A DNA stretch of 64,000 bases from Gloeobacter kilaueensis JS1. GTDB taxonomy: Bacteria > Cyanobacteriota > Cyanobacteriia > Gloeobacterales > Gloeobacteraceae. Positions 46,325-53,954 of the stretch are shown piece by piece. The position numbers were made by a program, and so were the translations under genes. Below the pieces are notes generated by a model. That model did no database searches. It saw only the letters and a program-made list of their open reading frames with translations, and was not told the DNA's origin. The first letter of the stretch is position 1, and each line of letters starts with the position of its first letter. The stretch covers positions 4,208,234-4,272,233 of the forward strand of contig NC_022600.1 in assembly GCF_000484535.1 (NCBI RefSeq), written 5' to 3'.

Positions 46325-47218
46325 CTACAGGGGCGGTTGCGGCTCGTGGGGCGGTGCAGGTGCGACCCTTGTCTCGCCGGGAGCCGGCAGCGCCTGCTGC
46401 TCAGGGACGATCGCCTCCGATGGGGGAACGGTCGCTTCCTCGGAGGGGTGGGGCGGGTTCAGCCGTTCTTGCGCTGATTCGACGAAGGTCTGGCCGCGCT
46501 CTTTGGCCTGATCGACCAGTCCTTTCGCCTGTTCACCGAGGGCGGCAGTGCGCTCTTTGAGCTGGTCCCCCAGAGATTGGCTGCGCTCTTTGGCCTGATC
46601 GACCAGCCCCCTTGCCTGCTCGCTCAAAGCAGCGGTGCGCTCTTTGATCTGCTCGCTTAGATTCTGGCCGCGCTCTTTGGCCTGGTCGAGGGCGCTGCCG
46701 AGGCGCTGACGGATGCCCTCGCTGTAGAGGGTGCTCGATTTAGCGGTCGCCTCAGGAACGATCACCCGCCTTTTGCCGGAGGTGGTGATCGCCGATGTTT
46801 CCAGCAGGTAGGTGCCGTCGGTGATACCGCTCCAACCGGCGGCGACGAAGAGGTAGTGGCTGATGATGCCGCTCTGGGCGTCGAAAAGAAAGTCGCTGAT
46901 CTTGCCGATGTGGCTGCCGCCGTCGGTCCAGACCTCGTGGCCGACCAGGGACGATTCACCGGGTTTGGCCTCCTCGCTCGTCTCGCCCTCGACGCTCACC
47001 ATGATCGCATCCGGCCCGATGCTTTGCAGCTGGCCAAGGGGCAGTGACTTTCTTTGACCGCTCAAAAAACCGGACTTGTAGACGATGCCGACAACTTTTT
47101 GCTCCTCGGGGGCAGTCCATAGATCGTCTACCCGACCGAGTTCCTCGGCGGTACGCAGATCGAGGATCAGCCGGTTGATCAGGTCACTGTACTTGAGGGT
47201 GCCTTCCTGACTGCTCAC
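46325..47218 (-). CDS. PRC-barrel protein with tandem amphipathic repeats
   Basis: 297 residues from GTG 47218, preferred because GGGAGG lies 6-8 nt upstream; the open frame extends to 47290. Two PRC-barrel regions are visible (about 4-75 and 90-155: KYSDLINRLILDLRTAEELG; LVGHEVWTDGGSHIGKISDF). Residues about 178-253 are three tandem 29-residue repeats, each beginning DQAKER, coded by near-identical 87-bp units at about 46687-46601, 46600-46514 and 46513-46460. These give an Ala/Glu/Lys-rich amphipathic helix similar to LEA proteins. A Pro-rich tail follows. A role in stress or membrane association is speculative. Confidence 0.85.
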   Translation of the reverse strand: MSSQEGTLKYSDLINRLILDLRTAEELGRVDDLWTAPEEQKVVGIVYKSGFLSGQRKSLPLGQLQSIGPDAIMVSVEGETSEEAKPGESSLVGHEVWTDGGSHIGKISDFLFDAQSGIISHYLFVAAGWSGITDGTYLLETSAITTSGKRRVIVPEATAKSSTLYSEGIRQRLGSALDQAKERGQNLSEQIKERTAALSEQARGLVDQAKERSQSLGDQLKERTAALGEQAKGLVDQAKERGQTFVESAQERLNPPHPSEEATVPPSEAIVPEQQALPAPGETRVAPAPPHEPQPPL

Positions 47219-47399
47219 ACGGTCCTCCCTTGGTTGCCAATAAGTTTTCAATCTGGACAGGGCTGACGGGAAGAGGTGCTGAACCACCATTCGCCCGACT
47301 TTCTATCTGTAGCAGAGATCGAGACAAGTGCGGATCATCCCCCGGTTAGAACAGCCCAAAAATAGAACAACTGGGCCGGGGTGGCCGTCTCCAGGGTGT

Positions 47400-48689
47400 T
47401 CAATTTTGTCTACCGGCCTCCAGGGACGCCCTGCCATACCAGGCCAATAGCGCCGCCTGCTGGATGTGCTTGAGGGGCTCGCCGGTGCGCTCGGCCAACT
47501 GACGGCAATCCTCGAACTCCGGCTGTACGTTCAGTACCTCGCCCGCCCGGCTGCCGATTTTGATCCGCACCGGCCCAAAGCGCGTCTCGACCTGCTCAAA
47601 AGAACGTTCGAGGACCGTGCGCATCTGAAAGTGCCGCCGCACACCGAGGGTGGTCGTCTCGCGCAGCAGCACCTCCTCGCAGTCGCCGAGCCGGGCGGGC
47701 GGGCAGAGGACGGTCATCAAAGTTCCGGGCCGTGACTTTTTCATCCCCGCTGGAACTGTGAAGACATCCAGCGCACCTGCCGCTAGCAGGCGATCGAAGA
47801 GGTAGCCGCTTATCTGGGGACTGAGATCATCGATCTGGGTTTCAAGGGAGGCGATCACTTCCTCGTGCGCCGGCGGGTGTGGATGGTCATGCTCGGCGTG
47901 TCGGTGTGACTGCTCGTGGCTGTGGGTCCGGTGGTGCGCGTGGGCGTCGATGAGCGTCGGTACCGCTTCTCCCAGCCACAACCTGAGGACATTCGGGATG
48001 GGCAGATCTCGACTGCCGGCTCCGAGGCCGACGCGGCTCACGGCCATCGTCGGTAGCTCACCGAAGCCTGTCGCGAGGGCACAGACGATCGCAGCTCCCG
48101 TAGGCGTGACCAGTTCTTGCTGGATGCGGTTGCTGAAGACGGGCACCCGGCGCGACTCCCAGAGTCTCACCACCGCCGGTACGGGGACGGGCAGCAGGCC
48201 GTGGGCTGCCCGCACCAGACCGCCGCCCACCGGCAAGGCCGAGCAGTAGATCGCTTCGACCCCCAGGTAGTCGAGCCCGAGACAGGTGCCCACCACGTCG
48301 ATCAGCGCGTCCACCGCCCCCACTTCATGAAAATGCACCGCCTCGGGGGTGGTGCGGTGGACCGCCGCCTCCGCCTCGGCGAGGGCGACAAAAACGTTGA
48401 CACTCCACTGGGCGGCGCGCGGTGGCAGGGCGGCCTCCTCGATGAGCTGCCGGATGGCAGGCAGGTGGCGGTGGATGTGGCCTGCCTGCTCGCTTATGTG
48501 GACGCGGGCCTTGGTGGCGGCGACGCCATTTTTGAGCACCGGCTCGAAGCTGAGCTGGTATTCGTCCGCCAGGGCCAGACGCGCCAGATGTTCCTGCAGG
48601 TATCCGGCGGGTACGCCGCCATCGACCAAGGCTCCCAGACACATGTCGCCTGCGATGCCCGCCGGGCAGTCAAAAAAGGCCAGTTTCAT
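47400..48689 (-). CDS. larC: Nickel-pincer cofactor biosynthesis protein LarC
   Basis: 429 residues from ATG 48689 (GGGAG 9 nt upstream). The start KLAFFDCPAGIAGDMCLGAL and the block VHFHEVGAVDALIDVVGTCL are typical of LarC (DUF111), which inserts nickel into the pyridinium pincer cofactor using CTP. A His-rich stretch (HAHHRTHSHEQSHRHAEHDH, about residues 246-265) likely binds or buffers nickel. In some bacteria LarC is made as LarC1/LarC2 by frameshift; here both halves are in one frame. No larB, larE or larA lies nearby. Confidence 0.93.
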   Translation of the reverse strand: MKLAFFDCPAGIAGDMCLGALVDGGVPAGYLQEHLARLALADEYQLSFEPVLKNGVAATKARVHISEQAGHIHRHLPAIRQLIEEAALPPRAAQWSVNVFVALAEAEAAVHRTTPEAVHFHEVGAVDALIDVVGTCLGLDYLGVEAIYCSALPVGGGLVRAAHGLLPVPVPAVVRLWESRRVPVFSNRIQQELVTPTGAAIVCALATGFGELPTMAVSRVGLGAGSRDLPIPNVLRLWLGEAVPTLIDAHAHHRTHSHEQSHRHAEHDHPHPPAHEEVIASLETQIDDLSPQISGYLFDRLLAAGALDVFTVPAGMKKSRPGTLMTVLCPPARLGDCEEVLLRETTTLGVRRHFQMRTVLERSFEQVETRFGPVRIKIGSRAGEVLNVQPEFEDCRQLAERTGEPLKHIQQAALLAWYGRASLEAGRQN

Positions 48690-48890
48690 CGCCAGTGCTC
48701 CCACCCATCGATCGCCAGTCTAGTCCGCGCAGGTGCAATCGGCCCCGTGCCACCCAGGAAGGCAAAAATTGCTTGCTGCCAGTCATGGAGACCACTAGAA
48801 TCAAGACGCTGATTGCCGTTTTCCCAATCGCTCGTACCGTCCAGATCTCTCTTTATGCCAGATTTTTATCGCCCTTGAGGAACACCTGTT

Positions 48891-49280
48891 ATGGCCAACG
48901 GTCCTACCCGCCCGCGTCTGGTGCTGCCAAAACCACTGCTGACCCTTGGCATTCTCGTGCTGACGCTGATTGTCTATTTTTTGCTGCCGGTGGCCAACGA
49001 CCTTGGCCGGGCCGCCCTGGCGCTGTTCGTCTCACTGGTAGTGATCTTGCTGGTGGGTTTTCTGGTGCCTGCTGTATACCGCCGGGTCGATCGCGGCAGT
49101 CTGCTGGTCCACACGAGCGCGTCGTTTTTCTTTGGGCTGGTGAGTGCCCTGTTTTTAACTCTGGGCAACGTCTTTCCCTGGATTTTCTGCTGGCTGGTGC
49201 TGTGTCTTTTCTGGACCTTCCTGCCCAACCCCAGCTTTCATCGCAGCCTCGAAGACAACTTTGGCGACCTGTTTAGCTAA
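48891..49280 (+). CDS. Small multi-spanning membrane protein
   Basis: 129 residues with four predicted membrane helices (LLTLGILVLTLIVYFLL; ALALFVSLVVILLVGFLVPA; SASFFFGLVSALFLTLG; FPWIFCWLVLCLFWTFL). A GAGGAA lies about 9 nt before the ATG. No family recognised. The 3' end overlaps the next, convergent gene by 4 nt. Confidence 0.75.
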   Translation: MANGPTRPRLVLPKPLLTLGILVLTLIVYFLLPVANDLGRAALALFVSLVVILLVGFLVPAVYRRVDRGSLLVHTSASFFFGLVSALFLTLGNVFPWIFCWLVLCLFWTFLPNPSFHRSLEDNFGDLFS

Positions 49281-49807
49281 GTGCGCCGCTTGAGCCGATC
49301 CAGTTCCTGCTCCAGTTCCCAATCTTGAAAGCGCTTCTCCAGATCGTCGTCGAAGCGGGAGGGGCGCGCCTTGCTGTAGGTAGATTCTTCTTTTTGCTGG
49401 GCGGCCATGTGGGTTTCTAGCTCGTGGCGCTTTTCGGCGATTCGAGCGAGGAGGCCCGCCTGCTGCTGCTGCTGTTCTTTGAGGACGCTCATCTGGCCCC
49501 ACAGTTCGTTGCCCCGGCGCAAAAGTTCGTCTGTCCGCGCCTTTGCCGCCTGGGCCAGATCGTCTCTGTTGCCTGCCTTTGCCTGATCGATGCGGCCCTG
49601 CCACTTTTGCATGTCGCGGGCCACCCCCACGATCTCCTCTTGAATGCGGTTGATGTCGGCCTGCAGCTTCTGCAACTGCTGCTGGGCTTCTTCTTCTTGC
49701 TGGCGGACGTTTTCTAGCAGCACCAGCAGCTTGAGGCGTGGATTGCTATCGAGAAATTCCTCCAGGCGGCTTTCAAGAAACTGGCTGAAATCTTCCCAGA
49801 CGCCCAT
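49277..49807 (-). CDS. Coiled-coil protein, TIGR04376-like (PspA-like length)
   Basis: 176 residues. A short amphipathic N-terminus (MGVWEDFSQFLESRLEEFLD) is followed by one long coiled coil (LLVLLENVRQQEEEAQQQLQ, to residue about 135) and a polar tail. It resembles a cyanobacterial family that I recall as TIGR04376; the shape also recalls PspA/Vipp1 but without clear homology. GAGGG lies 6 nt before the ATG. It starts 6 nt after the upstream gene ends, so they form an operon. Confidence 0.8.
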   Translation of the reverse strand: MGVWEDFSQFLESRLEEFLDSNPRLKLLVLLENVRQQEEEAQQQLQKLQADINRIQEEIVGVARDMQKWQGRIDQAKAGNRDDLAQAAKARTDELLRRGNELWGQMSVLKEQQQQQAGLLARIAEKRHELETHMAAQQKEESTYSKARPSRFDDDLEKRFQDWELEQELDRLKRRT

Positions 49808-49813
49808 AAGCCC

Positions 49814-50497
49814 TCAGTTACCGATGGTCAGAATGCGGTTTTCTTCCCCTCGCTTCAGAATAACGCGATCGGCGGCAAGCCCGACCACCGTCCAGCCGTC
49901 TGCCAGCACTGCGCCGACAGTTGCGCTCTGAAGTTGTCCGCCGGCGCGCAGGAAGGCGAGGGCCGGACGCTGGTTCTTTTCGATCACCCCAACCAGAGCC
50001 AGGGAAGTCTCCGGCTCACCTCCAGCCCCAGGGGCCAGAAGCGGCATTGGCGGCGGCGGCAACAGGCGGGGGGCGGTGGTCGGCCCTGAAAGCACTGGGA
50101 TTGCAGGGACGGCGGCGGCGGATGCCAGAGCCTGCGGGGCGACGAACGGGTCTTTAGAATGCGGATGGGGAAGGCGATCGAGCCGGTGGGCCACCCGCTC
50201 AAGCTCGCGCTCGTACTCGCTTAGAACCTGCCTGGCAAGCAAAGCCAAACGGGAATCCACTTCAGCTGAGGTTATAGCTGGGGGCCGACTGCCCAGGCCC
50301 GATCCTGCCCAGAGCAAGACCAGCAGCAGTCCACCAGCACTGCCCAGCAAGGACCACCGCCCGCCGTAGCGGTACAGCAGCGAGGAAGATCGTAGCTGCA
50401 CGATTGCACTGCTGAGAGAGAACAGCAGCCGGGGCAGGCAGGCTGTAGTGAGGCGCACTACCCGCCGCTCTATCTTCCGCCAGCCCGCTTCTGCCAT
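49814..50497 (-). CDS. Membrane-anchored protein with GspC/PilP-like C-terminal domain
   Basis: 227 residues. One membrane helix (SLLGSAGGLLLVLLWAGSGL, about 48-67), a Pro/Ala-rich linker with a PPPPMPLLAPG run, and a C-terminal beta domain (about 165-227: SLALVGVIEKNQRPALAFLR, VILKRGEENRILTIGN) in the style of the homology region of GspC/PilP. That suggests docking to a pilus or secretion complex, but no pilus genes are adjacent. In operon with the coiled-coil gene. Confidence 0.7.
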   Translation of the reverse strand: MAEAGWRKIERRVVRLTTACLPRLLFSLSSAIVQLRSSSLLYRYGGRWSLLGSAGGLLLVLLWAGSGLGSRPPAITSAEVDSRLALLARQVLSEYERELERVAHRLDRLPHPHSKDPFVAPQALASAAAVPAIPVLSGPTTAPRLLPPPPMPLLAPGAGGEPETSLALVGVIEKNQRPALAFLRAGGQLQSATVGAVLADGWTVVGLAADRVILKRGEENRILTIGN

Positions 50498-50588
50498 CGC
50501 CCATTTACACCACGCGACGGCGATAGATTAACCCGCCTGACAGGGAGGCGACATCCACCACACAGCTGCCTGACGGCGGCAGTCGCTT

Positions 50589-50879
50589 TTAACCGTCGGT
50601 GTTACCCTCGCTGCGCTCCCGGTCATTGCGCAGCAGATAGTCGTTGATTGCCTCCTGCCGGCGATTGGAAGCGCGCAATTCCTCGACCGCCTCATCCAGT
50701 CGAGAGGTTATGGTCCGTAGCCCGGAGATAGCCTCGCCCATGCTGGTGATGAACCTTTCGTTGATGTCGAGCAGGCGATCGAGGTTGCGCGTGTTGCTCA
50801 AAGTCGCTGTCCGCAGCTCGGCAAGCAACCCACCGTGATGATCGAGGCGCTGCTCGGCGCGGTCCATCCGTTCTTCCAT
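50589..50879 (-). CDS. Small coiled-coil protein
   Basis: 96 residues from ATG 50879, chosen because GGAG and AAGG lie upstream (GCAGGAGAAGGCCCG). Almost wholly helical with heptads (RMDRAEQRLDHHGGLLAELR; TSRLDEAVEELRASNRRQEA). Resembles short coiled-coil proteins seen in many cyanobacteria. Function unknown. Confidence 0.65.
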   Translation of the reverse strand: MEERMDRAEQRLDHHGGLLAELRTATLSNTRNLDRLLDINERFITSMGEAISGLRTITSRLDEAVEELRASNRRQEAINDYLLRNDRERSEGNTDG

Positions 50880-50969
50880 CGGGCCTTCTCCTGCAAAGCT
50901 TGTAACATTCTTCAACTCTTAACAGCCAGAAAGAGGGTTCATCTGGAGGCACAGGCGGGTCAGGAAGAT

Positions 50970-51296
50970 CTATTTTGACGGTGCTGGATCAGCGTCATCT
51001 GGACCCGCAGCCTCGCTTGTAAAAGTCAGAGGGCTATTGAGGGAGGCTGGGGCAGGAATGGCAATCTTTTCGAGCAACTCGACTTTCCTTTCGAGGCTGG
51101 CGATTCTCTCGACCACCTCGGCAGGAATGGCCGGGGGAGCAGCGGGCCTGCGGGCAGGCGTCAGCTCAAAATACCGGATCAAGATATCTGCCACCGCCTG
51201 GGACATAGAAAGACCCTGCTCCTTTTCGTACTGCTTGAAGCGGTCAAAGACGTACTGCGGTACGTAGGCTGAAATCTTCGGATTGTTGGTCGGCAT
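50970..51296 (-). CDS. Ribbon-helix-helix-like small protein
   Basis: 108 residues from ATG 51296 (GTG at 51308 possible). Residues 1-45 (ISAYVPQYVFDRFKQYEKEQ, then LSMSQAVADILIRYF) fit a strand-helix-helix like CopG/Arc-type DNA-binding proteins; the rest is a short coiled coil (VVERIASLERKVELLEKI) and a polar tail. Orphan, not paired with a toxin gene. Confidence 0.6.
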   Translation of the reverse strand: MPTNNPKISAYVPQYVFDRFKQYEKEQGLSMSQAVADILIRYFELTPARRPAAPPAIPAEVVERIASLERKVELLEKIAIPAPASLNSPLTFTSEAAGPDDADPAPSK

Positions 51297-51449
51297 CTGG
51301 TAAACCACTCTCTAAACTACTACCAGTCTACCCAGGGGTGTACCACCAGCAAACCACCGACGCCATCCACCGCCAGGATACGCCTGCTCATCGCCTTTCA
51401 AGCGTTCTAAAAGCGCGCACAGTGTACCGCTGCCATTGACAAAAAGATT

Positions 51450-52439
51450 CTACAGCCGCACCAAATCGGTGTACTGGGTCAACAGCTCATCGGAGGTGAG
51501 GGTGTCGTTTTCGTCCGCCGGGGACCAGACCACCTCGACGGCGACGATCTGTTCGCTGGAGAGGCTGCCCAAAATGGTGAGAGCCTGACGCAGATCGTCG
51601 GAGCTGCGCACATTCAGCAGGCGCGGTGCCCCGTCCTCGGTCGCCACTAAGAGCGTCACGACGATGTATTCGGCCACCTCGTCAGGATTCTCGCCGTCAA
51701 ATTTTTTCTGGACTAAGCCGGTGCTGCCGGTCTTGCTCACCACCTCGTCGGTGTACTTGGTGCGCTCGGCGAGGGCGAGGCGGTTGAACTGCGATTCAGC
51801 CTGCAATCGGGGCAGCTCCTGCGCGTCGCTCTTGGCGTAGACCCAGTACTCGGGGTTGCGCAGAAGGGCGAGGGTGACTTCCTGGTTGAGGCGGGTCAGT
51901 CCTTCGGGCGTACTGGTGTCAGATTGTTCGGCGAGGCGAATCAAGTCGCGCTGGAGCTGTTTGGCGGTGGCAAGGAGGGCCACCTGCAGCCGGAAGACAT
52001 CGATCTTGCCCGAGTCGATGGGCTCACCGTCGTAGCCGCCGTAATCGCCCACTCCGGCAGCGTTGCGGCGGATGAAGCGCAAGAAAAACAATCCCGCCCC
52101 GACGACGATCACGATCACAAAGATGCTCGAAAGGCCGAAGCCGCCGCCGTAGCCATAACCGTAGCCGTAGCCGCCGCCGAAGGGAATGGGCACCGGCACC
52201 GGCACCACCGGTCCCGGACTGTAGTAGCCGCCGCCGTAACCGCCCCCTGGCGCGTAGCGCGGCGCGGGAGCATAGCTGCGCGGCGCAGAGCGGAAGGAGC
52301 CGCCGCCGATGCGTCCGCCCGAAGAACCGCGTGCCCAGGCAACGTCGCTGCTTTGAAAGCTGCCGGTGCCGCTGAGCAACAATCCGAGCGCCAGGCCACC
52401 GGCCAGAACGCCGCGCATCAAGGATGTGATCCGAGCCAT
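51450..52439 (-). CDS. DUF1517-family membrane protein
   Basis: 329 residues from ATG 52439 (GAGGTG 6 nt upstream). A signal peptide (MRGVLAGGLALGLLLSGTGS), a low-complexity Gly/Ser/Tyr/Pro stretch (about 45-110) with GYGYGYGYGGGF, one membrane helix (SSIFVIVIVVGAGLFFLRFI) and the cytoplasmic DUF1517 domain (about 145-329; DVFRLQVALLATAKQLQRDL). DUF1517 occurs in cyanobacteria and plastids; function unknown. Confidence 0.88.
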   Translation of the reverse strand: MARITSLMRGVLAGGLALGLLLSGTGSFQSSDVAWARGSSGGRIGGGSFRSAPRSYAPAPRYAPGGGYGGGYYSPGPVVPVPVPIPFGGGYGYGYGYGGGFGLSSIFVIVIVVGAGLFFLRFIRRNAAGVGDYGGYDGEPIDSGKIDVFRLQVALLATAKQLQRDLIRLAEQSDTSTPEGLTRLNQEVTLALLRNPEYWVYAKSDAQELPRLQAESQFNRLALAERTKYTDEVVSKTGSTGLVQKKFDGENPDEVAEYIVVTLLVATEDGAPRLLNVRSSDDLRQALTILGSLSSEQIVAVEVVWSPADENDTLTSDELLTQYTDLVRL

Positions 52440-52613
52440 CGAGTTCACCTCAAAAACAGGCGCTTCTTTCTTTACTATAAGAAGTCCGGGGAAATTGCTG
52501 TATACCCAACCAGACAGGTTTCGGGCAAACAGGCGGGCTATGGGCATGACAGCCGGTGCGGGCGTATAACAGATGAGTTGCGATAGATTAGATCCACCTC
52601 AGGAGTGAAAACC

Positions 52614-53819
52614 GTGGAGACTGTCCGGCAAGCCTTTGAAGAGCACGTCATGCACACTTACGCTCGCTTTCCAGTCGTCTTCGAGCGCGGCGAAGGGTGC
52701 TATCTCGAGGACAGTGAAGGACGACGCTACCTCGATTTCGTCGCCGGTATCGCCACCTGTGCCCTCGGACATGCCCACCCGGTCCTGGGTGCCGCTATTG
52801 CCGAGCAGGCCCGCACGCTCATCCACGTCTCAAATCTTTATTACACCCGCCAGCAGGGTGAACTGGCCCGTTGGCTCACTGACAATTCGGTGGCCGATCA
52901 AGTCTTCTTCTGCAACTCGGGAGCCGAGGCCAACGAAGGGGCGATCAAGCTCGCCCGCAAGTATGGCCGCACTGTCCTGGGCATCGCCGAGCCGCAGATT
53001 ATCAGCACCCACCTGAGCTTTCATGGCCGCACCCTGGCGACTGTCACCGCCACCGGCCAGCCCAAATATCAAAAGCACTTCCATCCCCTCGTTCCCGGTT
53101 TCGTCCACGTTCCCTACAACGACTTCGACGCCCTGCGCGCCCAGGTCACCGATGCCACCTGCGCCGTGCTCATCGAACCCATCCAGGGTGAGGGGGGTGT
53201 GATGCCGGGAGACGTCGATTTCTTCCGCAAGCTGCGGCGCTTCTGCAGCGAACAGCGCATCCTGCTCATCCTCGATGAAGTGCAGACGGGCATGGGGCGC
53301 ACCGGCAAACTCTGGGGCTACGAGCACCTGGGTATCGAACCGGACATCTTCACCCTCGCCAAAGCCCTCGGCGGTGGTGTGCCGATCGGGGCTCTGTGTG
53401 CAAAGGCCGAATTTTCGCTCTTCGAGCCCGGCGATCACGCGAGCACCTTCGGGGGCAATCCCCTTGCCTGCGCGGCGGGACTGGCGGTCTGCCAGACCCT
53501 CGAAGCGGAAGCGCTGGTCGAAAATGCCAGGGTGCGCGGTGAACAGCTCGCCGCCGGTCTCAAGCGCATCGCCGAGCGCTTCGGTAGCCTCGTGCGCCTC
53601 AGCCGGGGCCGGGGGTTGATGCAAGGTTTGGTCCTTGTCGCCCCCCGCGCCGCCGAAGTCGTTCGCCTGGCGATGGACGAGGGTCTGCTGCTGGTAAGTG
53701 CCGGACCCGAAGTCGTCCGCCTGGTGCCGCCTTTGATCGTGAGTGCCATCGAGATCGACGAAGCCCTCGCCATCCTCGAAGGCGTGCTCGCCCGGCTGCC
53801 GGTGACGGTGACGGCCTGA
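52614..53819 (+). CDS. argD: Acetylornithine aminotransferase
   Basis: 401 residues from GTG 52614 (AGGAG 8 nt upstream, so an earlier GTG at 52605 is unlikely). PLP enzyme of arginine synthesis that makes N-acetylornithine from the semialdehyde and glutamate. Seen: FCNSGAEANEGAIKLARKYG (phosphate-binding loop), LILDEVQTGMGRTGKLWGYE, and the Schiff-base Lys250 in FTLAKALGGGVPIGA. The gene stands alone. Confidence 0.94.
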   Translation: METVRQAFEEHVMHTYARFPVVFERGEGCYLEDSEGRRYLDFVAGIATCALGHAHPVLGAAIAEQARTLIHVSNLYYTRQQGELARWLTDNSVADQVFFCNSGAEANEGAIKLARKYGRTVLGIAEPQIISTHLSFHGRTLATVTATGQPKYQKHFHPLVPGFVHVPYNDFDALRAQVTDATCAVLIEPIQGEGGVMPGDVDFFRKLRRFCSEQRILLILDEVQTGMGRTGKLWGYEHLGIEPDIFTLAKALGGGVPIGALCAKAEFSLFEPGDHASTFGGNPLACAAGLAVCQTLEAEALVENARVRGEQLAAGLKRIAERFGSLVRLSRGRGLMQGLVLVAPRAAEVVRLAMDEGLLLVSAGPEVVRLVPPLIVSAIEIDEALAILEGVLARLPVTVTA

Positions 53820-53859
53820 GCTATTCCGGCACCGCTGCAAAATCTATCAGCGGAATTTT

Positions 53860-53944
53860 AATTTTCTCGTACCTGAAGCACGAGAAAATTAAGTTATGCT
53901 CGATTTCGGAGCTGAAGTTCTCATCTTCTCGTACCTCAGGCACG
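53860..53944. promoter_or_regulatory. Palindrome and direct repeat before the HipA-like gene
   Basis: AATTTTCTCGT (53860-53870) and ACGAGAAAATT (53880-53890) are perfect 11-bp inverted arms 9 nt apart. The block TTCTCGTACCTxAxGCACG occurs at 53864-53882 and again, with two changes, at 53926-53944, 10 nt before the start codon. Such paired sites are typical operators of autoregulated toxin-antitoxin loci. Confidence 0.7.
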
Positions 53945-53954
53945 CAATGATTAA

